The position numbers were made by a program, and so were the translations under genes. The notes beneath the pieces are model-generated. The model worked only from the letters and a program-made list of their open reading frames with translations, ran no database searches and was not told the DNA's origin. From Cyclina sinensis (taxonomy: Eukaryota > Mollusca > Bivalvia > Venerida > Veneridae): a stretch of 64,000 bases of DNA. The stretch is taken from contig JAAONU010000008.1 of the NCBI GenBank assembly GCA_012932295.1, forward strand, positions 35,826,949 to 35,890,948, in the 5' to 3' direction. How positions within the stretch are numbered: position 1 is the first letter of the stretch; every line of letters begins with the position of its first letter. This document shows positions 1-13,605 of this stretch, piece after piece.

Positions 1-500
1 TAATATAATAAGATATTAATTTAACAATATCGAATGCCATTTAGACATAATTAAAGTGATATTTGGACATTTTAACACTGCGCTTTAACATAATTATATT
101 ATATCTTGACAAGTTAACATGTCTTCTGGACATTTTAGAATATTGTTCTAACAAGATAACATTGATAATAGACATATTAAATTGATATTTAGTTAAAATG
201 TTCTTTAAAATTATCAAACCAAGGTTTGAGCATTTTATATTTACTTTTTACATAGTAGACGTTGTTGAACAATATCACTCAGTACATAGACATGTTCAAA
301 TTGTTATTGGAAAGTTTAACAGCTCGGTTTAACAGATTATTACAGAGTCTCGACAAGTTCACTTGCCATATTGACAATATAAAACGATGTTTTAACAATA
401 TAACATTGTCGATAGAGATGTTCAAATGTCAGTTTTGCAAGTCAACATTATGTCTTGACATGTAAACACGCTGAAAAGAGAAGTTCACATGTCCCACTGA
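1..500. repeat. Degenerate short tandem-like repeat
   Basis: The stretch repeats loose variants of a roughly 15-30 base theme, combinations of 'gacaagttaacatgt', 'gacaatataacatt' and 'gacattttaaca', with no strict period. A 67-codon open frame in it (262-465) follows the repeat and has no recognisable domain, so I do not call it a gene. Confidence 0.4.
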
Positions 501-1922
501 CAAGTTACCATGAAATGCGTGAACAAAAGACAGCTGTGGGGTTCCATAGTCTTCTGTTAGAAATTATTTTCTGATATACAATTTTATAACACTACCTTTG
601 TATATACGATTTGTGACATTCATTTGTAATTGAACCATAAGTAAAGTCAGACAGTAAAGGCACGACACGATCAGTTTTCAAACAGATAAAACATATAACA
701 CATATCAGTGTCTAATTAAACAAAACCGTTTTTTTTTATTAATATGCGATGAAACTAATTAGCTTGCATATCTCTATTATACCTCATTCACAGATATCTA
801 GTGAAAATTAGCGTATCTCTCTCCTTTTCATGAACCGAAAAGATTAGAAATCTGAAACTTTGTTGACACTCAGAAATCTTTTTAATCATTTTCGACACTT
901 CACTACAATATTAGTCGGTCTCAAAGTGTGAAGGATGTCCAATATATTGTTGTACTGCTTTTTGTGTTGGCCTGTTAATAATATACCAGTTATTTTAGCC
1001 TTTACAAACTCCCCTGGTCAAATGTTTAAGAGTGGTACATTACATCACATTAATTGATTAATTCACAGACTCTTATTTTTGCAGCTCCGACAGGCGTGTT
1101 ACTTCATACATATTAGTTTTTCGGCTCCGGCAGGTATATTGTAACATCGTCTATATAACAGTGATTGGACTGAAAGTATTACGTTTTAGTTGCATCATGT
1201 GCCTTCTAATCATTAACGTGTTAACACATCACTATGACTTTTAACGCATAAAAATATTGACATTTATAAGGCAGTTTAGATAGCATTATATCTATGGTGG
1301 AATATTATATATCTGATTTGTACAGTTTGGTATTTTCCTAGCTCAAGGGAATGATTGTTCTGTGACTTAAGATAATGATGGACAATTTAAAAGTGTTATT
1401 AGTTTTGAATGAATAATTGTTAAAACTGTGAAATATTCCCATAAAAAGATAATTATTTTTTTTGTTCAGTTGGTTAAGACTGGTTTTATCTATTTTGGCA
1501 TAAATACCAAATTAACTGTTTGACCAAGCCTTTGAAAAAAATATGACGCGAGTGATGTCGAGAAACCATGTCATTCGATACTTTCCCATTCTTTGATGAC
1601 ATGAAAATTCATTTCTGTGAAGGATTTTCATCAGATATTAATTATATCAAAATACGGAAACGGTTCATTAGATTTTGAATCATTTTTAGAAGCCATTGTT
1701 GTTACACATTTATTGATTTTATCTTGGAAAAGTGTTCAGATAAATATATTTATTAACGTAAATTCGAAGAACGTGTTCAATGGGATTCACCTATTTATCA
1801 CAGATTAATTACTGTGGCGAAAGGATCATCTTATTAGATATACACTAAATTTAATAAGGTACTTTTAAAGTGATCAGTACAGCGGTAACACTAAAGAAGA
1901 GTTAAACAGATTTCGAGACAAA
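501..1922. other. Non-coding upstream region of copy A
   Basis: I see no recognisable coding sequence here. A 63-codon open frame at 1617-1808 has no domain or splice context. The region is AT-rich and presumably holds the promoter of the gene starting at 1923, but I could not identify a convincing TATA box close to that start. Confidence 0.4.
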
Positions 1923-2051
1923 ATGGGACTTGTCTGTTTGTTCGTAGAGCTAACTGCATCAGCTTCACTGCGAGGAGCAAAGGCACTGCCAGAGTATTCG
2001 GAGTTGTGTGGTCCCTCCAGCGTTTCTTGCGATACATCTCCGACCATAAAG

Positions 2052-2739
2052 GTAAGATTGGATCGTTTTTATGTCCATTTTAAGCAAATAAACTAAGCAG
2101 TTTTGGAGCCAAAGGCTACTGGTCCCTCCATATGTCTTCATCTAAGTAGAAAAATGGTTTTTATTTAAAAGAAGCATAGAGGCGAGTACTTGAAAAGGTT
2201 AGAAGTAATATATTTCACTTATACAAAATAACTTGCACCTTCTGATTACGTGTAGTGAAATAGGGGGGACACTATAGAAAATAGATTTTACTATTACTGA
2301 AATATTCTACTGGTCAGCAAATTACACTCGAACTTTCATCATTCCCTGTACATCAAAACTTGTTATTTACAGTTGGCCGTCTGATCATTATTAAGGGATA
2401 AGGACTATAAGATTACCGTAACAACTGCAAGATGAAATTAATTCTTGTTAAGCTTTCATAACAGGTTTACCAATTAATGTTTGTTGTCGAAAGATTACTA
2501 TAAGCCGTCTGTTAGTTACTCACACAGTACACACTTTTCCCACATTTCAAATACAACGTCAGTAACTATGTAAACAACTGCAACTAATATCAGGTAACCC
2601 GTCTAGACATTATACAACAATTCTATATTTAAGAATGGCCAGGAACTAGGCCGGAAGGGAGAAAGAGACGCATCTGACATTCATAAAATCTTCCGTGAAA
2701 TGAATGTCTAATCTGAACTATATAATTCATGACCGTTAA

Positions 2740-2774
<35 letters not shown>

Positions 2775-5501
2775 ATAGAAACTTGTCGGATATAGTTTAA
2801 ATGTGAAAAATGGATTAATTAATAATTTCGAAAACTGGTCTGTAAAAATTTGAGTAAGATTTTAATTTCTGCCTGAACATTTTTTCTTTGATGCATGTCT
2901 ATGATAATTCATATAGAGAATACGTTCAAAATGACCTTTACCTGAGCAATAAATAATAAAAAGTAGCAAAAGGTATATGATGATAATGTGCAATTGGCCT
3001 TTCTGCTGAGGCTTCTTAGCCACGCCCCCTATAGCAACATGTACTCGGTGTATCCTAGCGAGACAAGCCAAAATCGAAATGGCGACTAGCGGTACACATC
3101 GTGTACTGGACTAAGATCAAATTTCTTCAGATTTTTTTTATTTACCATTTTGATAAGAATACTTCTTTGAAATCAAAACAGCAGGGATTCAAGTTTTTCT
3201 ATTGTTATCTGTAATGTCTATTACTGGAACTACCAGTACCTCTCTAGATGGCGTGTGCCTCTATATCTACCTTTAGTTGATCATCTTGAAATATTGCAGT
3301 TGCCTCTGGTTAAGAAATTGAATTGGCGAGGTACATGTATGTTAGGCTTGTCATTTTATAAAGAATATTCGTTCATATTTATAAAGTAGCATTCTTAGGC
3401 TACAGAAAATTATGTTTGAAGAGATACCTTAGATCGTCAGAAGTTGTTCTTGTTGTTAACAATAACAAAAGTAAAATGGTATTCAGTTCTGGTATGAACT
3501 GCGTACTTAAACACCGGACTTCTTAGGTAGTCAGACTAGAAGGTTCTTCTGCGAACTCCTGTTGGCGAACAGAATTGCTGTAATCGGACATGTCGTTATT
3601 ATCTGGTCTGTACTACATACCCGTCAATGTTTGATAATCCTCCTTAAATATATAATTACTGATTTGCCAGTACTTTCCTTCAACATTCATAACGATAATT
3701 TATACACTGGCCGTTCTCGACGAAAAAAGGTTGAGTTTTCACAGGAATCGTCGTTGCTTAATGCATCACTTGTAATAATTCAACTAATCAGACTTGTCGA
3801 AGAGACATCGAGAAAATTTTTGATACGCGGTGTCTTTTTCCAATCCAACCACAAGTTGCATTTTAATGCACGGAAAAAGCCAAATTGGAAGCAGTTCGGA
3901 GCGATAACTAGCATACTTTGGGAGAAATGACCAACATTACTTTTCAGGGAAACAATATTTATACAAGTTCTCGAAATATCATTTTTCAATGAACAACTTA
4001 AGATATCACAAATGACTTAAATTTCAATCACAACTCTGATTGCCTATATAGGTGGCCGTTTTGAATAGTTGGAGGTAAACGGTGCATAGGTAAACATTAG
4101 CTTCAGATCCGAATATCTGTCGTTTTTCGGTTATTTTTATGTAACTCTTCATTCAATACATCGGAGCCGTATATAAAGAAAAGGAAATAAAAATTTCGTA
4201 TAAGTTAACTCTATCATTACTGGTAAGACGAAGTGGTTTTTCTACCAGTTTTCACGGCATGATTATTTTTACGGTGACGTCATGCGACATTTCGCTGCGA
4301 AAAGACTTTCGCAACATGCAAATGTCAATGGTAGGATACTACGTCATCGCGCACCTGTTTTAAACTCTCTAGCAGACCATTTTTGTTGTCAACGATCCGT
4401 CGCTTGAAAGGTAAAATTATAAGAAATTCATGTTGTGCACCAAAGATTGGCTGGTGTACTTTGTAATTAAGTAACGAATTTTTATAAATTAAATGTAAAA
4501 TTCTAGTTTAGGCCTGAAAACGGGTTAAAGATTTTCAGCACGCGTTCAGAAAAGAACTCGATTAAGCTCAATTTAATGCATTTAATTGTAATTATTGTAT
4601 CTAAAAAGCATATAGAGAAGCGTTAAGGTGAGCCACATTACCGCTCTATCTGATGTATGAACTGTTCAGCCATAGAAAACAGTTCCTGATATTTATTAAA
4701 AAACAAATTTCAACTATCAAACGACTTTATTTAAAAAAAAAAAATCATTGTGTTTTTTTTTAGAAAAAATATGATAAACATTCTAACACTATCCGCGATT
4801 CGCCGCCAATCAACAAAGGAGAAATTAACTGTGATATATCATAAACATTATATCAAGCTGAACAGAAGCGCGCGACCGCTGACGTCACTGCGATCGTCAT
4901 TGATATATAGTGTTTACTTGCACCCCTTATAAATATGAGTAAGAGTTAGTATTGAAATAGATTTTGAAGTTTTGGTCATCTATCACTGCATATCTCACGG
5001 TTTCTCGTTTATACGCGTAATTATTTATATTAGATTAATCACTCAGGCCAACGGCATTCGTGATTAAATTACTACACATCTGAACTCGACACCGTGATTT
5101 ATTCGACATCGTCACTCAAACTTGAAACCTATTTCCTAAATTATCAGTTTAATGGGAGCATCGTAAAAATGGCTATACACCTATGTTTTATTTGACGCAC
5201 TGACTTGAGGTAGATCTAGTTAAGTTTATTCGGCAGGGTTTTATCCGGCACATATTAAGCATGAAAGCAGGATAAGAATAATTTTCATTACAGGGTTATC
5301 AGAATGAATTTAAAATGCCATCTAAGTATAATAAACACTCCCTGATTTTATACATGAATATATTTTTTGTTATTTAGACTAAATATAGTTATCCCCAAAA
5401 ATACAACGAAGGAGGGAAGTATTATATGCACTCATCTCGATAGATATCTACTTGCAATGAACTCTGGCTTAATCTATTTCAGTATGGTTTTTATTTTGTA
5501 G
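2052..5501. other. Intron 1 of copy A
   Basis: This 3.4-kb intron-like stretch holds a 31-base poly(A) run at 2741-2771, possibly the tail of an old retroposed element. A 122-codon frame at 3562-3930 has no recognisable domain or splice context. I see no supported gene. Confidence 0.4.
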
Positions 5502-6316
5502 AGCGGGACACGAAACGCACATGGATCATGTTGTCAGAAATGCTCTTGTGCTTTGGATTGCAACGTAGTCGGAACTTGCTGTCCAGGTGTGGATCATCTG
5601 ATGTTGATGGATTACCAAAACATCACGCCTCAATATGCTTGTGTTTCACCTCAGCATCTTTTGAATTCTCCAAGAAATAGGTCTTTCACTAATTATCAAA
5701 TAGGAAAGGGTGATCTAACTTTTCGTATTGTCGATAGGTGTCCTGATAGCAAAACGTCAATTCATTTCCAAAAATGTGAAAACCCAAAACATTACATGAT
5801 TATGTAATGGTCTCCGATATAGCGAATGATTTTGTCTTTATGAACAAGCACTGTGCAGCATGTCATGGCGTTGACAACGTCATTGATTGGACGCTATCTA
5901 CGTCATGCACTGAGCTAATGATGATGTCATTTAAAACTGTCGAAGACAGAAATGATTACATTCTAAACTATTGCGATTTAAGCATACAGCCACCAGAAAA
6001 TGTAGATACTGAAATTTCACGTTGTTTTAACGATATTCTCAACATTATCAGCAAATGTAACACTACAGGAAACTGGGATGTTTATGACAGGACAATGGAA
6101 GATGCTTGTCTGAAGGAAAGGCCAACCAAAAATACCATTTTTAAAGGAGAAAAGACTCTTATTGGGACTTACGAAAAGTATGCAAATGTTTATTGTTATT
6201 TATGTAATATTGGGAAAAATCAACATCAACTTGTACGTGAAAAAATGTGTGAAGTCGGAAGGTCGACAGGTAGCAGAAGCACGTCGATAAAATTCAGCGC
6301 TATCTTGGACTTATAA

Positions 6317-7181
6317 TAGCAGCCATCTTATAATAATGAAGTTAAGAGAGACAGCTTTCCTCCACACATGTTTGGGATCCTTTTACTGTAAGTTAAGTAC
6401 CACATTTGATTATTATAATAACTCTTGACTGCTTCTCAGTTTAAAGTTTCACTGTTCGTGAGATTTTTTCTGGTAATACAGTCAAAGAAAGAAATACAAA
6501 GTTCAAAGAAGAGAACACAAATCAGCTGAAACAATCATTAATAAAGCATCAAAAATAAATTAAAAGGAATAAAAAAAGACAAGCATCGTAAGTTGCAAAA
6601 GAATGGAAAAAAAAGAGCAATATATTACTTCTACAAAGCCGTGTAAGCTATAAAGCGACTGACTCACAGAATTAACTTATTTTGTTCTTTAAAATTAAAG
6701 AAAAGTTATGGTACTTTGGAAACAAAATCACATAATTTTATGCTTCTTTACATCATGAAAACTGAAGACAGTAACTTATCTTAGATATGTTCATCACAAA
6801 ATACACCTTGAATTTCTATAGGTATTAACATTTTCCTTTCCATGCGTATTAAACCCATCTGTGAGTCAGTCGCTTTAATACACACATAAAATAATAATAA
6901 TAATAAAAATAAATCAACTACAACCAACACTTCGAATAAATTACAAAAAGTCTGACCTGCCAATAGAAATCAAACAACCGCATAATAAAACGCCGATGCC
7001 AAAATCGAACTGCACACAAAACTCAGTATTAGACAATGCCAGTCATAAAGTAGATCTAGAATTTTGATTGATTATCATTATTATTATTACTATTTTGTTG
7101 CTGTTGTTATGTGTTGATATACACTTAAGTTACAACAAATATATTAATGCCAAAAAGTTAACTTTCTTTTTATAATTTCAG
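6317..7181. other. Second intron-like stretch of copy A
   Basis: The interval is AT-rich and ends in a polypyrimidine tract with the AG acceptor at 7180-7181. Nothing in it resembles the last part of copy B's main exon (about 52110-52183), so that part appears to be lost in copy A. Confidence 0.45.
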
Positions 7182-9417
7182 AATGTTTGTAGACAGTTGC
7201 TGTGTCCCATTGGAACAATGCCTATAAACAGTAAATGTGAGGTTTTTGTAATCTCGACATCAGGATTTGGTCTGGTTTTCTATATTGCTATGAATGTACA
7301 CAGCGGTAACTTTGAACAATTGTTACAGGGATTTCATTTTTTGGGGCAAACATATCGTTGCATCGTTGATTAACAAAGAATGTGGGCTATGTGAGATCAG
7401 ACTGTTACCCCTGAATAACACATCAACATCTATTTTTGAGATGAGAACAAACATTTATACCACGCAGACTTGTTCTACTGTACTTGCACTTCAGAAAATA
7501 AAGGCACTGCTTCTTACTGGTACGCGTAACATACGATTTAGGTATCTAAGTAATATATTCAATGTTTCTCTTAGCATTACATCTGAGAGACTTAGCCTCC
7601 CCGTTGATGGAGATGAACAGCGATATGATTACAAAGAATGTAGTGATTCTGTACAAATACAACCTTACCATTTACAAAATTGTCCTAGGTTTACTATCTT
7701 TAAGGATGATTTCATAAACGTTGGATTTCATAACTTCATCAGTGAAAAATCTGCCGATCTGTCTATTTGGACCAAAGATGAAGACTCTATAGGTTCAATC
7801 TGTGCAATGAAATATTTTCAGATTTGGCGGTCAGTAAATGAAGCTTTTGTCGTGAAAATGACACCAACTATCGCTAGCTTTCTGGGCGTATTTCTGTTTG
7901 TCTTTTGATAATGGATTCCTGTCTTTTAAGCCTTGCTAAAATATTTTATACTAGGAGAAGAAAAACACGCCAACCACTTTTAAGCAGTTTCAAACACTAG
8001 TTAGGTGTGTATGCTTTCAATATTTGTTAATTATCCATCGTGTGAGTAAAATCACGATTCTCATATTCAGTCGAACATTAGCAAATGAGATGTCACATTT
8101 CGATGAAAATAAGGTATAATGATAATAATAACAATGATCTACATCATACTTCCACGATATTTTAAAGAAAACGTTCGTTTCTTTCCCTTATATAAATCAA
8201 ATGATATACCTACTTTAATTACTCATTGTAACATCGGTATTCCCATTCTATTTTAAAACGGATATATTGGGTTTTCCAGCATATTTTTTTAAGGTCAAGT
8301 TGTTTACATGTAGGGAAACCTAGTAGAATTTACCTGTATATTCTTAATTGAGAATTCTTTAGAATTAACTAGAACATTCTTTGAGCACAAAAAAATAAGA
8401 CACTTCGAAACATAAGTAGTAGTGGCTGAAGTTGTGAGATATAATTGTGTTCGATTAACATTCATGGACATTATCAATACCTTTAGAATGTATACAGTCT
8501 ACAATACAGAGCATGAATAATATTTCAATTCAAAAGAATTCTGTGAATGAAGATAGTGGCAAAAGGTTATTTTTATTAGTGAACATCTCATTGTAAGTAA
8601 TTATTGTTTCATTGTGAAAAATTGTTTTGTTTAACCTTTCTTATCAATTCAAAGTAGTGCAAGTTCGTTAAACTGTGTTGTGATTACTTCTCTCCTATAC
8701 TCGTAACAATTAGGAAAACTCTCTGACTGAAGTTTTTTCATTTGGTTTACGTGTGAATTTGTTTAACATAATTTTAGATATTAATGTTACAGAGAGTTAC
8801 ACACAGCGAGTTTAAGTAACGTTAGTATGTGCATGTAAAGTCATGAAACATTACTAGTATTTTATACATTATCTTGGGCAGACTTACTATCAAATTCTTT
8901 AACAGCGGTAAATTTCATTTTATTTTTTTTATACTTCAGATATAATCGCTATCATTTTGTCTTTAGTTCCAGTATTTCTTTTGGAGATTTGGCATTTTTT
9001 TCTATTAAAAAAATGAATTTATATGTGGGCTTTATTTTACGAGGAAATATAATAGAAGTTTTTTTCTGTTGTGTTGCAGCTGTCGAAATAGTGTATATCG
9101 AAATAATAAATTATGTACTTTTAATTTTACTTCTTTATTTAACATTCAACTATTGGTTGTTGCCCCTTTCTCTTAACTTTGTATATGAAGCTCTCTAGTT
9201 ATATGATTGTCATTACATCTTTATGAACTCTTCTGGATAAATTTGTAACCTATTTATAAAAACGAACATTTTCGATGTCCTGACAAGCTGTTATGGCGCC
9301 CCAACAACTGATCATTTCAAAAGACACTCAGAAAATGTTCAGTTGTGATTAACTGCCATCCTTCCAACATTTGTACTACATCTCTATAAGACAAGTATGA
9401 GTCCTTTTAGTTTAGAG

Positions 9418-9482
9418 GTGTGGATCAGTGGCCCAGTGGTAACACAAAGTCCTTGTAATCCAGGGATCGCTACCGACAGAAG
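9418..9482 (+). mobile_element. tRNA-like SINE fragment
   Basis: The stretch has an A-box-like 'cagtggcccagtggtaac' and a weak B-box-like 'ggatcgctacc'. It resembles the reverse complement of 11674-11745 over most of its length, so both are probably copies of one tRNA-derived SINE. It is too degraded to be a working tRNA gene. Confidence 0.4.
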
Positions 9483-11673
9483 AACTGTACAACTCTGTAT
9501 AAAGACTAAAATATATAATTAAAAAAGATGATCAGTGTAGATACAGTACAAAATTAATGCCCCATAAAAGTAAAGTTTTCGGACATTGGCAAACATTTAA
9601 CGCGTGTCCTAAGTCCATTACAGGCTATAAAATGTTAAGTTTAATGCTATAAGTGTCGATATTATTTGCAATTAAGTCAATTAAATATTTAGTCATATTA
9701 ACAGAATTAAATATATTGACATAGTTATTATATATGTATTCCATTTAGTATAATTTTTCATGGTTAAAACGGTTTGTTATTTAATTAACAACTGTCATTA
9801 ATATTATCATTACTACATTATTTTCAGAGTATATTTTCAAAGTATGCCTTTACAGCTTTATTAACATTTTTGTTTGCTTTTCTTATATAATACGTATAGT
9901 GTTTGTCCATGTTTTTGTCGATGCTTTGTAAGTTGATTCCATCCTTTCATCTGCAAAGAAAGAATTTTCCATAGTATCAGAAACAACATACCGGATCTCT
10001 AACCTAAAGTTTCTTATATATCAAAGCTTACGACTAAAATTGTCCTTTGACTCTGGCGAATAGAAAAAAAACCAAAAAACATTAAATTTGTACTGTTGAG
10101 CAAAACCTAAAAAAACATGATACACTATTTACACCAGAAAATCATTGATGACAAAACGCTAGTAAACATATTAAAATTAGTTCTTCGAAGCTTTGATTTT
10201 TATTGGCGGTACCTTTTCTCGCATAAAGGTCTTCTCTTTGTGGAACACCGGACGTCTATCCATTTATACTGAAGCAGGTGGCCGTAAGTTGCACAGTCTT
10301 CTCAACTTCCTGCGTCCTGTGGTTCTGTTGGCGCCTAGTCAAAATATGTCACTTCCGTTTTTTCATCTGTGAACGTCCATACACCCTCGGTGACGTCATC
10401 GTTCATCCCAAGCCAGTAGTCAGCGTTCCCTGTAATACGATTATTATAAAAAAAGTGAGCGGCACTTTTCCTAATTTTGCCTATAAATCAAACCGTGTTT
10501 TTTAGCAGGACGCGTCAATAATAGCATGGTGCGCGCTTCTTGACCATAAAAAAAGTGAACTGAGTCAGTTCTTAAAGCGAAAACATTTACAAAAGAACGA
10601 CTGATATTAACGTGAAAGGGCGCCGGTTTGCTTTTTATCTTTTGGTAGCAAACGGCAACTTCTTTTGGCTCAGAAAATGCAGATTAAACTTTTGAATTAA
10701 CAAAAAAATGACTTAATATACGTGATAAGCTTCCATTAGCGGATAAGTATCAATACTAACATCTGTACCGATCTTGTAGTGTGTTTTTGTGTAAATATGA
10801 TTTTACGCTACTTTCTGTCTTTGAAAAATGTCTCAGACTGGGACCTCTAAATGGTATCTTTATGATGTTTGTAAAAGAAGAAAATTTTCTTCTTTTTATG
10901 CCCCCACACGGAGTAATTTTGCTTAGTTTTGAGTTTATATTATTTAACTAGTACTGTTAACGTAACATACTATCCTAAAAGCAAACCTTGTTATCATAAT
11001 GCAACAATTTTGTCCCAGATTTTGTTTAGAGACTTATTTTTTGTTTCCATAATTCGGTAAAATGATGGATTTTATAAGAATATATTTGCTTAAGCCTGTT
11101 AACTTCTGTAATGTTAAGTTCTTGATAGACTTTTACAATCACACATACTCTATCTACTATCAGAATAAACGATCGAACGATATACAATGCTAGGTTACCT
11201 AGTTGTTAAGCAGTCAAAATGTAATATATAATTTCTGAAGAAAAATATATAAGAATAAAACAGCTCACACCAAAACCTGTTTTCGTGGAATCATGGACAC
11301 ACCGACTCATACATTACACACGCATATGCAGGGTCTTTAATGATTTAACAGATAATATATTTCATTTGGGGTGAAAAACTGAGTATTTTTTTGTGATAAA
11401 ATTCAAGTACAAAATTAATTTCACCTGCTCGCATCCGGTCAAAACATCATAATTATTCATTAATATATATGAACAAGTCAAGAATAAATTTCGTGCACCG
11501 GTTGAAATTGGATATGTGGGCAACTGTAGAATATACCTATATGCTCTTCCATTTATTCAGAAACAATCGGTTTAATTTAAAAAATTTAAAAGAGAAAAAA
11601 AAATCATTTTCGAAAAAAAGAAGAGTTATTGCAATTATACCAAATTAATTTTAAAGACAATTAGTAATGTTAG

Positions 11674-11745
11674 TGGGGGATCGATCTCGGACACCTGGGT
11701 TACCAGTCCAGCGCGTTACCACTGGACTATTGATCCGCTGCTATC
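11674..11745 (-). mobile_element. tRNA-like SINE head
   Basis: Read on the minus strand it contains an A-box-like 'agtccagtggtaacgcgc' and a B-box-like 'gagatcgatcccc' at tRNA-like spacing. A partner lies on the other strand at 9418-9482. No adjoining 3' LINE-derived tail was recognised. Confidence 0.45.
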
Positions 11746-12965
11746 TGTCAACAATGAATGCTAATATTTAATTTATGCGTACCGTTTTGTTCATGTTAAC
11801 GAGAATTTACAGTATTGACTGTTAACCATTATCATATAAAAAGTAGAACTGCACAAAATTTGTGTTGTGGTTGTGCTTTTTTTTGTTTTATTAAGTTTTC
11901 ACCATTTCATTTATATAATACAATTCGAGAAAAAATATGTGATATTTTATTCAATGCAGATCTCAGGGTGTTTACCTTCATATTTTGTTTATTTATTTGA
12001 CATACACTGGAAGTAGAATGGTGTAAAATGTTAATGTTGGTATAATTCATTTTTATTGAAAACCTTAAGGTCTGTTGAAAGCAATCATGATTCAAAAAAG
12101 AGGGTTCTCACTCCCAGTTTTTAAGGACTGACACCACTTAGAAAACGATCAAGGACAGTTGCAGAAGAGATATGTTGCCATTGTCCTCATGTGAAAAGAC
12201 AATAGCAAGAGGGAATCAGCAAAAGAGTGTGATTAAAGTGTTGATGTCAAGTATTGAAAAGTTTAATTTGGGTAACTTGAACAAATTTGATTGCTCTTCT
12301 TTGCAAGATAGTGAAATTCTTTCAACTGAAGAAAGAAAATGAAAATACATTTATTATCATTAATGTGTAAAATGATAATCAATTTCAATAGTACGGATAA
12401 AAGGAAACAATGCTATCTATCAGTTTGTATATTTATTTTTAGTTTTAAGCATTTGTATTTTTGTAACAGTTTATGTGTGATCTATGTTGTTCTGAGTTCT
12501 TGTCCATTTCTTAAACTCATCATGTTTCTTAAGCTAATAAAGAGTCAGACAATACCTCAGATACTTTAGTAAGTGGGAAAGTAGAACCAAAGAAAAGCTG
12601 CCTTTTGATCAAGTAGACCATACATACTCAGGTACTTGTACGCAGTTGTTAGAGATAGTTGGTTCCAGGGGTTAAACAATTCATTTTCTAAATCTTTTTG
12701 TAAAAGTACTTTACTGAAGCTCAGTAAAGTGAGGTATGTATTTGAAATAAAACATATCAATGCTTACATTTAGATAGTCACTTTATATGTGAAAAATACA
12801 GCAGACCTCGTAAGCCTTTTTTATTTTCTAAGTAAAATCTGAGTGCTTAGAAAAGGAATTTAACCCAGTGCATTTTACAATGCATGACAATGGAATCGAA
12901 TAGCCTCTGGCATGTTCTTGTTTTATTGTCTGTTAGTTTTATGATATCCCAGTTTCTTTCAACTT

Positions 12966-13605
12966 TTTATGCCCCCAAAGGGAGGCATATTGTAATCGCA
13001 CTGCCTGTCCGTCCATCCGTCCGGTAAAATCTTGAACTCACTTCATCTCCAAAACCGCTTGAGGGATTTCATTGAAACTTAGCAGGAGTGTTTGTCACCA
13101 AGCCTAGTTGTGCATATCGTCAGGAGATTCCGCTCGATTTAATTTTTGGCAGAGTTATTGACACTTACTCATTTTTTTACTCTAACTTTCATATTTAAGT
13201 CATTTCCACACTTCATCTGCAAAACCGCTTGGAGGACTTCATTGAAACTTCACAGGAATGTTTTTCACTAAGCCTAGTTTTGCATATCGTCAGGAGTTTC
13301 TAGTCGGATTATTTTTGGCAGAGTTATGGGCACTTAGTCATTTTCTACTATAATTTCCATATTTTAAAAAATCTTCTCCACACTTCATCTCCACAACCGC
13401 TTAAAGAATTTCATTGAACTATCACAGGAATGTTTGTCACCAAGCCTTGTTGTGTTTGTCGTCAGGAGTTTCTGGTTGGATTAATTTTGGCAGTGTTATG
13501 GGCCCTTAGTAAATTTCTACTCTAACTTCTATATTAAAATCTTGTCCAAGCTATATCTCCAAAACCGATTGGGGGAATTATTATATATAAAACATCAGTA
13601 GGGGT
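12966..13605. repeat. Bivalve-type interspersed repeat with 165-177-bp internal units
   Basis: It opens with 'tatgcccccaaagggaggca' and a TCCGTCC-rich stretch. About three and a half copies follow of a unit beginning 'cttcatctccaaaaccgctt' at 13041, 13207, 13384 and (diverged) 13551. I associate this kind of repeat with bivalve genomes. No coding capacity is seen. Confidence 0.6.

Larger units (their letters stand above)
1923..7908 (+). pseudogene. Cysteine-rich somatomedin-B-like ectodomain gene, copy A (decayed)
   Basis: Three exons can be read. Exon 1 (1923-2051, donor GTAAGA, phase 0) encodes a weak signal peptide followed by a short Cys-containing linker. Exon 2 (5502-6316, acceptor TTTTGTAG, phase 0) encodes CxCx3Cx5CC, the spacing of the second half of a somatomedin-B domain, then a CPD motif, NKHCAACH and scattered cysteines. 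Exon 3 (7182-7908) starts in phase with a CRQLLCP motif and ends in a short hydrophobic tail (ASFLGVFLFVF) right at the stop, like a GPI-attachment or single membrane segment. Lesions are a one-base frameshift at about 5795-5806 giving TAA at 5805-5807, a stop at 6314-6316 where copy B stays open, and a frame change near 7290. The layout resembles the extracellular half of expanded invertebrate Mth/adhesion-like GPCRs, which is inference; no 7TM region is seen. Sequencing error could explain single lesions, but three together favour a pseudogene. Confidence 0.6.
7909..12965. other. Intergenic AT-rich region
   Basis: I see no supported gene. The open frames at 8989, 10278, 11815, 11907, 12339 and 12566 are short, have no domain, and lie in AT-rich sequence. 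The only recognisable content is a pair of tRNA-like SINE fragments, listed separately. Confidence 0.4.

Noticed and set aside
3562..3930. 122-codon open frame
   Set aside because: No domain, no splice context, lies in an intron of a decayed gene; composition is that of random AT-rich sequence.
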